A DNA stretch of 64,000 nucleotides from Bhargavaea massiliensis (GTDB lineage: Bacteria; Bacillota; Bacilli; Bacillales_A; Planococcaceae). Position numbers and translations under genes: made by a program. The DNA is taken from positions 124,001-188,000 of the forward strand of contig NZ_JAHBCJ010000006.1 in assembly GCF_018390575.1 (NCBI RefSeq). Reading direction: 5' to 3'. Below are positions 15,568 to 24,570 of the stretch, one piece after another. The first letter of the stretch is position 1. Each line of letters begins with the position of its first letter. The notes beneath the pieces were generated by a model that did not search any database, had not been told where the DNA came from, and worked only from the letters and a program-made list of their open reading frames with translations.

Positions 15568-16515
15568 TCAGCTATGTTCGCGCCGGTTTTCACCATCAAG
15601 CCGGACGGGAACAGTCATTGCCCGGATCCTCTCCATGATTCGGCCCGCTTTGACGACTTCCTTGTCCCCTCGCTGGGTGTACGACAGGTGGGTTTCCATC
15701 TCCTTGTAGTCGAAGTTCGACGTAAAAAAGGTTGGAAGCTTTTCAGCCATCCGGTGATGGAGAACGGTCGCCAGCACTTCATCGCGTGTCCAGGCGGTCA
15801 GCGTCTCTGCACCGAGATCATCGAGCATGAGGACCGGAGCCCGTTTGACAAAGTCGATTTTCTCGTTGAGCGACTGATCTTGGATCGACTGCTTCAGTTC
15901 GCGGAGAAACTCAGGTACAAACACAAGGACAGACGGCACATGGCGCTTGGCCAGTTCGCCCGCGATGGCACCTAACAGGTAGGATTTTCCCGTGCCGAAT
16001 GGGCCGTGAATATATACTCCTTGAGCAGGCAGTTCTCCCGTCCTGTCAAATTTGTCGAGAAATTCAAGGACGAGCTCCACTGCGGCCAGCCGGCTTTCCC
16101 CTTTGGTAATGTCGAAATCACGGATATCCAGGTTGAGCATGTCCTTCGGCATATGCATGCTCCGGATCATGGATGATACGCGCCGGCGTTCCGAATCTGC
16201 CATCTTCCGCTTGCACATCACATAGTCAACGCCGATTGTACCGCGCTCGATCACCAGCTTCGGCTCATAGCCCTTCATCATATTGATGCACGAATCAAGG
16301 CTATCGCATTTTTCGCAATCATGGGACTGTGAGGTGTATTCGTAAAGCTTCCCCAGACCGCGGTCGACCATCGCCTTATCCACTTCTCCGGCGTGCGCTT
16401 CGAAAAAAGCCTGTACGCCGGGATGATTCAGAATTTCCGATCGCATTTCCGAATATCGCTCGGCAAAAGTCGGTGCATTGACAATTCGTTTAAGTGTGTC
16501 CCGGATCGGTTCCAT
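15568..16515 (-). CDS. dnaI: Primosomal protein DnaI (helicase loader)
   Basis: A 315-residue AAA+ ATPase that loads the replicative helicase. The N-terminal domain contains the zinc-site segment HDCEKCDSLDSC; the ATPase domain shows Walker A GPFGTGKSYLLGAI, Walker B VLMLDDLGAE and the C-terminal SYTQRGDKEVVKAGRIMERI (sensor/arginine-finger region). The ATG at 16515 (MEPIRDTL) matches the known N-terminus and lies just after the dnaB stop codon (TAAGATG); a GTG four codons upstream has the ribosome site too close. Confidence 0.95.
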   Translation of the reverse strand: MEPIRDTLKRIVNAPTFAERYSEMRSEILNHPGVQAFFEAHAGEVDKAMVDRGLGKLYEYTSQSHDCEKCDSLDSCINMMKGYEPKLVIERGTIGVDYVMCKRKMADSERRRVSSMIRSMHMPKDMLNLDIRDFDITKGESRLAAVELVLEFLDKFDRTGELPAQGVYIHGPFGTGKSYLLGAIAGELAKRHVPSVLVFVPEFLRELKQSIQDQSLNEKIDFVKRAPVLMLDDLGAETLTAWTRDEVLATVLHHRMAEKLPTFFTSNFDYKEMETHLSYTQRGDKEVVKAGRIMERIRAMTVPVRLDGENRREHS

Positions 16516-16516
16516 C

Positions 16517-17887
16517 TTAGTTGACACCGCCTTTCATCATGCCGAATTTCTCCATGAGACGAATCCTCCTTGCTTCGACGTCCGGATCCCTCTCCTCAGG
16601 CAGAGGCTCTTTCTCAGCCTCGGATTTTTGGTCTTTCCTGTAGAACCAGTCGGGCACTGCTTCGGTTTTGGCACCCGGCTTACGGGACCGCTGGTTTCCG
16701 CCGCCCTCCTGTTTCCACTTCATATACTTGTCGTGCTCTGAACGTGCCAGCTCGAGCGCGTCCTTTACATTATCGACTTTCTTCGCCATCCAATGGGAAG
16801 CGATCCGCTCGACGTAGTTATTCGTGAGCTTCCCGTCGTTCCTGAGCCAGACATACTGAAGCAGCACGTTGACCACACCGGCCGGAAGGTTATGCTCCAG
16901 CACCAGTTTTTGTGCAAGCTTTACGTCCACCTGCATCGGCTCGCGCCCTCCGTTGATATCTTTCAGCATCTCAACCGGCGAACAGGTTTCAAGATAAAGG
17001 ATCAGTTCATCTTCCTTGGTCTTCGGTTCTTCCGAAGCGGCCGCTTTTTCCGGTGCAGCCAAGATTTTTGTGATTTTCGGGGCTGTATTTGACCTGGATA
17101 GCTTGTAATAATCGGCGGCGGCACGCTTAAGCCGGTCTTCGGTCAGGTTGCCGTCGGCATCAATTGCCAGCAGGACGACCTGCTGCAAATCAATAGGAGA
17201 CAGACCATACAGGAAGGCAATCCGAACAATCATTTCCTTTACTGCCGGTGTAAATGCCTTCCTCGGCACGAGCTGCGCGGACAGTCCTTCCATCATAAGG
17301 GGGAAATCAAACGGATAGCCGCTGAAAGCAAGTTTGGGTGCCCGCTGATCCGATTCATATGTATCAGTATCTTCTTCCATGGCACCGGCTTTGACAGACT
17401 TGTACACTTCAGGGAATGACCTGGACACCTCTTCATAGCCTTCCGGAACCGGCGGATTCAAAAAACGCCCGCGGAGCCGTTTGTACGTCCGGGCTCCCAC
17501 TTTGCCGAACAGGAACATCGACAAAATCGGATCATGGAAAAACGTGTCCGGGTCCAGAGGCGGCCTCAGTTCATAGAGGAAGCAGCGCGCTTCTTCTTCT
17601 TGTTTCCGGTAGGTCTTGAGCAGCCCGATCCCCTCCAGTGAAAGCCTGGCCTCGAACAGCGTGCCAATCGGCATGTCAAGAAGGTTGAGGAGATGATAAT
17701 GGGTGGACTCTACGGTCCCTTCCCGCTCGGCCTCTCCCCAAAGGGCAAAGAAGACCGCCATCGCCCCGTGCCCGATAAGCGGCTGGTAGAGTGCGGTCAG
17801 AATCTGTCGGTCAAAATCGGAAAACGGATAAGGAAGACGGACACAATACGCATCCGACGGCTGTAGTTCTTTGTAGAGCGGATTCAT
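16517..17887 (-). CDS. dnaB: Replication initiation and membrane attachment protein DnaB
   Basis: A 456-residue Firmicutes DnaB (not the ring helicase). It has the N-terminal winged-helix part (YPFSDFDRQILTALYQPLIG), a DnaD/DnaB2-type segment (about 330-400, VNVLLQYVWLRNDGKLTNNY) and a basic C-terminal tail. It acts with DnaD and DnaI to load helicase at oriC and restart sites. It directly precedes dnaI and follows nrdR, as in B. subtilis. Confidence 0.93.
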   Translation of the reverse strand: MNPLYKELQPSDAYCVRLPYPFSDFDRQILTALYQPLIGHGAMAVFFALWGEAEREGTVESTHYHLLNLLDMPIGTLFEARLSLEGIGLLKTYRKQEEEARCFLYELRPPLDPDTFFHDPILSMFLFGKVGARTYKRLRGRFLNPPVPEGYEEVSRSFPEVYKSVKAGAMEEDTDTYESDQRAPKLAFSGYPFDFPLMMEGLSAQLVPRKAFTPAVKEMIVRIAFLYGLSPIDLQQVVLLAIDADGNLTEDRLKRAAADYYKLSRSNTAPKITKILAAPEKAAASEEPKTKEDELILYLETCSPVEMLKDINGGREPMQVDVKLAQKLVLEHNLPAGVVNVLLQYVWLRNDGKLTNNYVERIASHWMAKKVDNVKDALELARSEHDKYMKWKQEGGGNQRSRKPGAKTEAVPDWFYRKDQKSEAEKEPLPEERDPDVEARRIRLMEKFGMMKGGVN

Positions 17888-17915
17888 ATTCCCATCCTTT
17901 CTTTCCGCGGTTCAA

Positions 17916-18377
17916 TCAGTCATCTTCTTTTTTCAGGAGGTCTTTCAGTTCATCGATAAAAACATTGATGTCCTTGAACTGGCGATAGACAGATGCGAAT
18001 CGCACATAGGCGACGTCATCGATTTCGACGAGCCGCTCCATCACCATTTCCCCGACATCCTCGGACTTTACCTCGGCATTGCCCTGGCTCCGGAGTTCCT
18101 TCTCGATCGAGAAGACCACCTCCTCAAGGACATCAAGCGGGACCGGCCGTTTTTCACAGGCACGGATCAGTCCCCGCAATACTTTCTCTCGGCTGAATTC
18201 TTCCCGCGAACCATCTTTTTTCACTACGATGAGCGGCATCTCCTCGACTTTTTCAAACGTAGTGAACCGGTATCCGCAACCCTCGCATTCCCTGCGTCGC
18301 CGGATCGCCTTGCTTTCGTCCACCGGCCGGGAATCGACGACTCGCGTCCCGTTGTGCTGACAGGCCGGGCACTTCAT
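17916..18377 (-). CDS. nrdR: Transcriptional regulator NrdR
   Basis: A 153-residue repressor of ribonucleotide reductase genes. The N-terminal zinc ribbon uses C3, C6, C31 and C34; the ATP-cone domain begins near [20 protein letters not shown]. It senses ATP/dATP ratios. The second ATG (MKCPACQ) is chosen since GGGG lies six bases upstream; the first ATG lies directly on that site. Confidence 0.95.
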   Translation of the reverse strand: MKCPACQHNGTRVVDSRPVDESKAIRRRRECEGCGYRFTTFEKVEEMPLIVVKKDGSREEFSREKVLRGLIRACEKRPVPLDVLEEVVFSIEKELRSQGNAEVKSEDVGEMVMERLVEIDDVAYVRFASVYRQFKDINVFIDELKDLLKKEDD

Positions 18378-18510
18378 CGGCATCCCCGCTTTCTGATAAG
18401 TTCATTCTCTCCGGTCAACTGCTTGGCGAAGAGAGTCTGTTCATTCCATTATAGCAGAGTTCCGTGAATCGCTAAACGGGATTCTGACACACGGAAACTG
18501 CTTGAAAATA

Positions 18511-18538
18511 TAAAAAAGCAGAAGCTTCCGCCTCTGCT
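18511..18538 (-). terminator. Terminator of speD
   Basis: AGCAGAAGC (18517-18525) and GCCTCTGCT (18530-18538), with one wobble pair and a four-base loop, followed on the minus strand by TTTTTTATA. Confidence 0.7.
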
Positions 18539-18563
18539 CTTGATGTCCAAATCATAAACGGTC

Positions 18564-18947
18564 TCAGGCCATGACGGTGACGGCTGTTTTGCCGGCAGCG
18601 ACAGGGCCCATGCCCCGGGGCAGTTCGGTCATCTGGCGGTTCTTGGCTCCGAGTGCATCGGCGATAAAGCCTGCTGCAATTGTCGGATCAAGATCTCCGC
18701 AAGTGTATACGTCAATGCTGGCATAGCCGTGCTCAGGGAAGCTGTGGATCGTGAGGTGCGATTCCGAAATGATAACGACCCCGCTGACCCCCTGCGGCGC
18801 GAATTTGTGAAACGCGACTTCCCGCACTTCCGCACCTGATCGCAATGCAGCTTCGACAAACGTCTGCTCGATATACGGCATGTCGTTCAGCTTGTCGAAT
18901 TCGCATTCCCAAAGTTCAGCAATTACATGACGACCCATTGTTTCCAT
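18564..18947 (-). CDS. speD: S-adenosylmethionine decarboxylase proenzyme
   Basis: A 127-residue class 1B proenzyme that self-cleaves between E62 and S63 ([11 protein letters not shown]); S63 becomes the pyruvoyl group. H68 and C83 are the other catalytic residues. It makes decarboxylated SAM, the aminopropyl donor for spermidine. It follows gapB as in B. subtilis, but here a terminator and its own promoter separate the two. AGGAGG lies upstream of the ATG. Confidence 0.96.
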   Translation of the reverse strand: METMGRHVIAELWECEFDKLNDMPYIEQTFVEAALRSGAEVREVAFHKFAPQGVSGVVIISESHLTIHSFPEHGYASIDVYTCGDLDPTIAAGFIADALGAKNRQMTELPRGMGPVAAGKTAVTVMA

Positions 18948-19070
18948 GGTTCGTCCCCCCTCCTAAAGTAAGTGATTTGCCGGCTTTCGGCAAACGGGCA
19001 ACCACGGGGGAAAGTTAGTCCGATGAGGTCCTAACCCTTTAAGCTGCCCAGTGTGAACTTTGAGGTTCAC
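18948..19070 (-). promoter_or_regulatory. Structured 5' leader of speD
   Basis: About 120 untranslated bases. The RNA would open directly with a hairpin (GTGAAC/GTTCAC, 19053-19070). A GTTAG/CTAAC pairing follows in the middle, and then TTTGCCG/CGGCAAA (18976-18994), just before the ribosome site. No known riboswitch class is recognised. It could stabilise the message or sense SAM or polyamines; this is not shown. Confidence 0.4.
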
Positions 19071-19076
19071 GGAATC

Positions 19077-19105
19077 ATTATATGACGGCAAGCGGTTGAG
19101 CGCAA
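19077..19105 (-). promoter_or_regulatory. Promoter of speD
   Basis: On the minus strand TTGCGC (19105-19100), a 17-base spacer and a perfect TATAAT (19082-19077). Confidence 0.7.
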
Positions 19106-19136
19106 CTATTAATCTCAGACAGTTGATGCAGTGAAC

Positions 19137-19161
19137 ACAAAACCCGGGCAAGGCCCGGGTT
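19137..19161 (-). terminator. Terminator between gapB and speD
   Basis: AACCCGGGC (19141-19149) and GCCCGGGTT (19153-19161) form a perfect stem; the minus strand continues TTTTGTG. Confidence 0.75.
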
Positions 19162-19172
19162 CAGATACATTT

Positions 19173-20195
19173 TTATGCGTTGACTTTCGCACCGATTCCG
19201 GCCGCGACTTTTTTCGCAAGGTCCACAACCCGGGCAGAATAGCCCCATTCGTTGTCATACCATGCGAGCACTTTCACTTTGCGGTCTCCCATGATCATCG
19301 TCGTGAGTCCGTCGATAATAGCAGAGCGTGAATCTGTCTTGAAGTCACTGGAAACAAGCGGTTCTGTCGTATAACCCAGAATTCCCTTGAGCGGGCCTTC
19401 TGCCGCACGGATGAACGCATCATTGACTTCTTCAACCGAAACATCACGATTCAGGTCAACCACGAGGTCGACAAGCGAGACGTTGGGAGTCGGTACGCGA
19501 AGCGCCATGCCGTGAAGCTTGCCTTTAAGCTCAGGCAACACGAGAGAAAGCGCTTTGGCCGCACCTGTTGTCGTCGGGATGATTGATTCTGCCGCCGCAC
19601 GAGCACGTCGGAGATCTTTGTGCGGATTGTCGATGTTGTTCTGGTCATTCGTGTACGCATGAACAGTAGTCATCAGGCCGCTGTCGATGCCGAATTCGTC
19701 ATTCAGGACTTTTGCAACCGGCGCAAGACAGTTGGTCGTGCAGCTTGCGTTGGAAATGACATCATGGCGGTCGAGGTCGAGCTTGTCGTCGTTCACACCC
19801 ATGACGATTGTAACGTCTTCATTCTTGCCGGGTGCAGTCAGGATGACTTTCTTCGCACCGGCTTCAAGGTGAAGGGCGGCTTTGTCCCGGGAGTTGAACT
19901 TGCCGGTCGCTTCGATGACGATATCGACGCCGAGTTCTGCCCATGGGAGCTTTGCCGGGTCGCGTTCAGCAATCAGCTGGACCCGCTTGCCGTTGACGAC
20001 GAGCGCGTCTTCCTCAGTCAGGACATCTCCTTCAAACTTGCCGTGGATGGTGTCATACTTCAAAAGGTGTGCAAGGGTTTCCGGCGGGTAGCTTGCATTG
20101 ACTGCGACAATGTTCAATCCGTCTTCTAGGATTGCCTGGCGGAAAACCATACGGCCGATCCGGCCAAAACCGTTAATAGCGATGGAAGGATTCAT
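19173..20195 (-). CDS. gapB: Glyceraldehyde-3-phosphate dehydrogenase, GapB type (gluconeogenic)
   Basis: A 340-residue enzyme with the Rossmann start AINGFGRIGRMVFR, active-site C152 in SNASCTTNC and the C-terminal WYDNEWGYSARVVDL. The segment VNASYPPETLAHLLKYD lacks the aspartate that binds the NAD ribose and matches GapB rather than GapA, suggesting NADP-dependent, gluconeogenic work. The neighbour speD and the CcpN-like site on its promoter support the GapB assignment. Confidence 0.92.
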   Translation of the reverse strand: MNPSIAINGFGRIGRMVFRQAILEDGLNIVAVNASYPPETLAHLLKYDTIHGKFEGDVLTEEDALVVNGKRVQLIAERDPAKLPWAELGVDIVIEATGKFNSRDKAALHLEAGAKKVILTAPGKNEDVTIVMGVNDDKLDLDRHDVISNASCTTNCLAPVAKVLNDEFGIDSGLMTTVHAYTNDQNNIDNPHKDLRRARAAAESIIPTTTGAAKALSLVLPELKGKLHGMALRVPTPNVSLVDLVVDLNRDVSVEEVNDAFIRAAEGPLKGILGYTTEPLVSSDFKTDSRSAIIDGLTTMIMGDRKVKVLAWYDNEWGYSARVVDLAKKVAAGIGAKVNA

Positions 20196-20246
20196 GAGGG
20201 GGCCTCCTGTAACTGTGTTATACTCATTTTTCTTTTGCTTGTAATT

Positions 20247-20257
20247 AGTATATCACA
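20247..20257 (-). promoter_or_regulatory. CcpN-like operator overlapping the gapB -10
   Basis: The minus strand reads TGTGATATACT, which fits the CcpN consensus TRTGHYATAYW at every position and overlaps the likely -10 (TATACT, 20252-20247). In B. subtilis CcpN represses gapB and pckA during glycolysis. Confidence 0.65.
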
Positions 20258-20323
20258 TTTGTCGAAAAATGCACCTTCGTTTATCACGTTCGGTGAAGTT
20301 CGATTTTTCAGAAGGTTCGTCCC

Positions 20324-20920
20324 TCAAGGTTTTGCATTCCAAGATTCGAGAATCCGGTCCAGCTGTGCTTCCGACTCGCCAATGGTTCCATTGTTGTATA
20401 TGACGGCGTCTGCTCCCCGCTCTTTCTCAGAGATCGGAAGTTGCGAAGTGATTCTCGCCCTCGCCTCCCTTTCACTGAAACCATCTCTCTCCATCAGCCG
20501 CTTTAGCTGGGTCTCCTCCGTCACTGACACAACGAGAACCTTATCTGCAAAGTGCTGGAGCCTGCTTTCGAACAGGAGCGGAATATCCATCACCACAGTC
20601 TTTGCCCCTCTCTCGAGATGGCCGTCCCGCTGGCGCAGCATTTCCTGTCGGATGGCGGGATGCATGATGTCATTCAGTTTCTTCCGTTCAGCCGGATTAT
20701 TGAAGATCCGATTTCCGACTGCAGCCCTATCCATCGTTCCGTCTGGAAGGATCACCTCGTCGCCGAATGTCTGCCGGATTTCTTCAAGTGCAGGCTGACC
20801 GGGCTCGACGACGAGTCTGGCGATACGGTCCGCATCCACAATCGGAAACCCTCTTTCCTCGAGCATCCTTGAAACAGTGCTTTTACCGCTCGCAATACTT
20901 CCGGTCAATCCGATTATCAT
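20324..20920 (-). CDS. coaE: Dephospho-CoA kinase
   Basis: A 198-residue P-loop kinase performing the last step of CoA synthesis. The Walker A motif is GLTGSIASGKSTV (residues 5-17); the substrate region VDADRIARLVVEPG and the lid EERDGFSEREARARI-type segment are visible. The ATG at 20920 follows AGAGGTG; the longer frame adds an unrelated N-terminus. It is 14 bases after mutM, same strand. Confidence 0.94.
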   Translation of the reverse strand: MIIGLTGSIASGKSTVSRMLEERGFPIVDADRIARLVVEPGQPALEEIRQTFGDEVILPDGTMDRAAVGNRIFNNPAERKKLNDIMHPAIRQEMLRQRDGHLERGAKTVVMDIPLLFESRLQHFADKVLVVSVTEETQLKRLMERDGFSEREARARITSQLPISEKERGADAVIYNNGTIGESEAQLDRILESWNAKP

Positions 20921-20933
20921 CGTGACACCTCTT

Positions 20934-21806
20934 TCAACGCTGGCATTTCGGGCAATAGACCGAAGTCCGCCCGGCAATCGTCATCCGTTTTGTTTGTGCT
21001 CCGCAATCTGGGCAGTTTTGCCGGCCATACATGCGCAATCTGTCCTGCATGCCTCCCACCTCCCCATTGATATTCCGGTAATCCGATATGGAGCTGCCTC
21101 CCGCTTCGATCGCCTCCCCAAGAACCTGGCGGATTTCAGCAAACAGCCGCTCAAGACGCTTTATGCTGATTCTGCCGGTTTTCCTGCCCGGGTGGATGCC
21201 GGTGCGGAAAAGCGCTTCTGTCGCATAGATATTCCCGCAGCCGGAAATGACTTTTCCGTCCATGATTGTTTCCTTGATCGGCTTTCCGGCGAATTTCGGC
21301 GTTCTGCAGAGGTCCAAAAAATGCCCCGCGGCAGATTCATCGAACGGTTCCGGCGCCATTGCGAGCAACGGCGGATAATCACTTTCCGCTCCAATCAGCC
21401 GCAGCTCGCCAAAACGGCGGATATCCGCATAGGCAAGCAGACCGCCGTCCTCCATTCCGAAGATGACATGGATATGGCGGCGGAACTTTTCTTCCCTGAC
21501 CTCGTCGATGTCGCTGACCGCAAACCATGCCCCCGACATTCCGAGATGGCTGACGAGCAAATGGGTGTCTCCGTCTTTATCCAGGTGAAAATAAATATAT
21601 TTGCTCCGGCGGGTGACATTTGTAATCGTCATCCCGCGCATCCGGCCGGCAAACTCTTCCGGTGATAAGTTTTTCAGGATGGCTTCTTTTGCCTCTGATT
21701 TTGACTTGATGATCGTATCGGAAACAGCGACCTTCCGGATGGTCCGTCCGGACGCTGCCGGGGCGAGCGACCGTACGACCCCTTCTACCTCCGGCAATTC
21801 CGGCAT
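20934..21806 (-). CDS. mutM: Formamidopyrimidine-DNA glycosylase
   Basis: A 290-residue bifunctional glycosylase/AP lyase that removes 8-oxoguanine. The catalytic N-terminus PELPEVE follows the initiator Met, with helix-two-turn-helix in the middle and a C-terminal zinc finger (CPDC...CPKCQR). Gene order polA-mutM-coaE is as in Bacillus. Confidence 0.96.
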   Translation of the reverse strand: MPELPEVEGVVRSLAPAASGRTIRKVAVSDTIIKSKSEAKEAILKNLSPEEFAGRMRGMTITNVTRRSKYIYFHLDKDGDTHLLVSHLGMSGAWFAVSDIDEVREEKFRRHIHVIFGMEDGGLLAYADIRRFGELRLIGAESDYPPLLAMAPEPFDESAAGHFLDLCRTPKFAGKPIKETIMDGKVISGCGNIYATEALFRTGIHPGRKTGRISIKRLERLFAEIRQVLGEAIEAGGSSISDYRNINGEVGGMQDRLRMYGRQNCPDCGAQTKRMTIAGRTSVYCPKCQR

Positions 21807-21847
21807 GTTGTTCAGCTTCTTTCTTAGATGATGGTTTATTTTACTGG

Positions 21848-24481
21848 TTATTTCGTATCGTACCAGGAAGGGCCGGAAGCCGATTCCACCAGAAGCGGAA
21901 CATCCAGCTCAAGGGCCCCTTCCATTACTTCCGGCACGATTTCAGAAAGCTTTCCAAGCTCTTTTTCGGGGCATTCGAAAATCAGTTCGTCATGCACCTG
22001 CAGCAGCATTCGCGCCTGCAAGCCTTCTGCCTCAAGCCGCTTGTCCATCTCCACCATCGCCTTCTTGATGATGTCCGCCGCGGTTCCCTGGATCGGTGTG
22101 TTCATCGCTGTCCGCTCGGCAAAGCTTCTCAGGTTGAAATTCCGGCTGTTGATGTCCGGCAGGTATCGCCGGCGATTCATGAGTGTCGTGACGAAGCCTT
22201 GTTCCTTTGCCTCGGCAACCGAGCTTTCCATGTATTGCTTGACGCCGGGGAAGCTTGCCAGGTAACGGTCGATGAATTCTGCAGCCTCTTTCCGTGTGAT
22301 GTTCAAGTTCTGGGAAAGGCCATAATCACTGATCCCGTAGACAATCCCGAAATTGACAGCTTTCGCCGCCCGCCGCATGTCCGATGTCACATCTTGCGCT
22401 TCCACGTGGAACACATCCCCGGCAGTACGGGTATGAATATCCTCGCCTTCACGGAATGCGGCAATCAGGCGTTCATCCCCCGACATGTGGGCAAGTACGC
22501 GGAGCTCGATCTGTGAATAGTCCGCCGCGAACATGACCCAGCCCGGTTCTGATGGGACGAACGCCTTGCGGATTTTGCGTCCTTCCTCGATTCGGACCGG
22601 AATATTTTGGAGATTCGGATTGGTGGAGCTGAGCCTTCCCGTCTGGGTGAGGGCCTGCTGGTAGTACGTATGGATCTTGCCGTCCTCATGAATCTCTTTC
22701 AGCAGCCCCTCGATGTATGTGGACTGAAGTTTCCCGAGCTGACGGTACTCAAGGATCAGGTCGATGATTTCATGCCGGCCGCTAAGCTTCTCGAGCACGT
22801 CTGCAGCAGTGGAGTAGCCGGTCTTTGTTTTCTTGATGACCGGCAGTCCCATTTCCTCGAACAGGATGACACCAAGTTGTTTGGTCGAGTTGATATTGAA
22901 CTTCTGACCGGCCAGGGAGTAGATCTGCTCCTCAATGGCTTCGAGTTTGCCGGCAAGGTCTTTCCCGATCTCTTCCAGGATACCGCGTTCGGTTCTGACA
23001 CCGGTGGCTTCCATGCGGCCAAGGATCGTCGCAAGCGGAATCTCGAGCTCCCGATACAGTTCAAATTGCTTATTTTCTTTAAGGCGCGCTTCCACGGTTT
23101 CGCGGAGCCGGTGGACAGCAAGCGCCTTGCGGCATGCATGTTCCGCAACCGTCTCCTGTACGGGGACCGCCCGTTTGGCGCCTTTCCCATAAATGGCCTG
23201 GTCTTCCGAAACCCCGGAATATCCGAATTCCGTTGCCGCGGAAGACGCGTCAGTCAGGGACACGGATGGATTGGCGATATAGGCGGCAAGCAGGAGGTCG
23301 AAAATGATTCCGTCCGCTTCCAATCCGGTCCGGGCAAGCGCAGCAAGAGATGCCTTCGCATCGACAGTGAGTTTTTTCGTTGATTCATCCGCCAGCCATT
23401 CCGCGAACTGAACGTCCCCTACAAGATGTTCTGCCGGAATAAAGACGGTTTCATCACCATCGGACAGCGACACACCGAGAATGTCCGCTGTGTGATAAAG
23501 CTCACCAGACAGTTCTACATGGAAAGCCGTACCGCTCTTCAAAAGAGATTCAGGTGCTTTTTCGGTGATGTTAAAACGAATGGCTTCCGTTTCCTCGGAT
23601 ACGGATGCCGATTGAGCTCCATCCGCCTTCTCAATAAGTGTACGGAAATTCAGCTCACGGAAAACCGGGATGACCTGCTCCATATCCGGCCCCGGGTAGC
23701 TGAGGTCGCCAAGCCCGATCTCGATCGGGGACTCGGTGTTGATCGTGGCGAGCGACTTGCTCATTTTGGCCAGTTCCTCGTTCTCGACAAGCTTTTCCTT
23801 CAGCTTTTTCCCGCTTACTTCATCAATGCCTTCGTAGACGCCCTCGACTGTACCGAACTGTTTCAGCAGTTTGATCGCTGTCTTTTCTCCCACACCGGGC
23901 ACACCCGGGATGTTGTCGGAAGCATCTCCCATAAGGCCTTTCATGTCGATAATCTGTTCCGGCGTCAGGCCATACTTTTCCATCACATGATCTGGCGTAT
24001 AGGCCTCGATGTCGGTCATTCCTTTCCGTGTAATCTGGACCGTCACCCCTTCGTCTGCAAGCTGGGTCAGGTCCTTGTCTCCGGTGATCACGACGGTCTC
24101 CACGCCGCCGGCCGCAGCTTCACGGCTCAATGTGCCGATGATGTCATCTGCCTCGAAAGACTCCAGCTCGTACTGCCTGATGTTATAGGCATCGAGCATT
24201 TTCCGGATATACGGGAACTGTTCGGACAGCTCGGGCGGCGTTTTCTGCCTGCCGCCCTTGTACTCCTTGTAGGTGCTGTGGCGGAACGTCGTCTTGCCGG
24301 CGTCCCATGCAACGAGCATATGTGTCGGCTGTTCTTCTTTCAGGATTTTCTCCAGCATCATCGCAAAGCCGTATACCGCGTTGGTATGCACGCCCTGATC
24401 ATTGGTCAGGAGCGGCAAAGCGAAAAACGCACGGTAGGCCAGGCTGTTCCCGTCCAGGAGCAGCACTTTCTGCTTAGTCAT
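21848..24481 (-). CDS. polA: DNA polymerase I
   Basis: An 877-residue polymerase. The N-terminal 5'-3' exonuclease domain begins LLLDGNSLAYRAFFALP and includes GVPGVGEKTAIKLL. The central 3'-5' exonuclease-like domain (about 310-470) lacks the D-x-E metal motif, as in other Bacillus Pol I. The polymerase domain shows motif A DYSQIELRVLAH, motif B RRAAKAVNFGIVYG and motif C QVHDELIFE. The ATG at 24481 follows GGAGG; a longer frame gives residues unlike the family. Confidence 0.96.
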   Translation of the reverse strand: MTKQKVLLLDGNSLAYRAFFALPLLTNDQGVHTNAVYGFAMMLEKILKEEQPTHMLVAWDAGKTTFRHSTYKEYKGGRQKTPPELSEQFPYIRKMLDAYNIRQYELESFEADDIIGTLSREAAAGGVETVVITGDKDLTQLADEGVTVQITRKGMTDIEAYTPDHVMEKYGLTPEQIIDMKGLMGDASDNIPGVPGVGEKTAIKLLKQFGTVEGVYEGIDEVSGKKLKEKLVENEELAKMSKSLATINTESPIEIGLGDLSYPGPDMEQVIPVFRELNFRTLIEKADGAQSASVSEETEAIRFNITEKAPESLLKSGTAFHVELSGELYHTADILGVSLSDGDETVFIPAEHLVGDVQFAEWLADESTKKLTVDAKASLAALARTGLEADGIIFDLLLAAYIANPSVSLTDASSAATEFGYSGVSEDQAIYGKGAKRAVPVQETVAEHACRKALAVHRLRETVEARLKENKQFELYRELEIPLATILGRMEATGVRTERGILEEIGKDLAGKLEAIEEQIYSLAGQKFNINSTKQLGVILFEEMGLPVIKKTKTGYSTAADVLEKLSGRHEIIDLILEYRQLGKLQSTYIEGLLKEIHEDGKIHTYYQQALTQTGRLSSTNPNLQNIPVRIEEGRKIRKAFVPSEPGWVMFAADYSQIELRVLAHMSGDERLIAAFREGEDIHTRTAGDVFHVEAQDVTSDMRRAAKAVNFGIVYGISDYGLSQNLNITRKEAAEFIDRYLASFPGVKQYMESSVAEAKEQGFVTTLMNRRRYLPDINSRNFNLRSFAERTAMNTPIQGTAADIIKKAMVEMDKRLEAEGLQARMLLQVHDELIFECPEKELGKLSEIVPEVMEGALELDVPLLVESASGPSWYDTK

Positions 24482-24503
24482 TCCGGTCAACCTCCATCCG
24501 CAA

Positions 24504-24562
24504 ATAAAAAACGTCATCTCCCTCCATCTTACCATAGGGGCAGGATGGAGAAGAAACGACGT
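24504..24562 (-). terminator. Terminator between hflC and polA
   Basis: On the minus strand ACGTC...TCTCCATCC pairs with GATGGAGGGAGATGACGT (24511-24562, some mismatches), followed by TTTTTTATTTG. Confidence 0.65.
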
Positions 24563-24570
24563 GATGGCGC

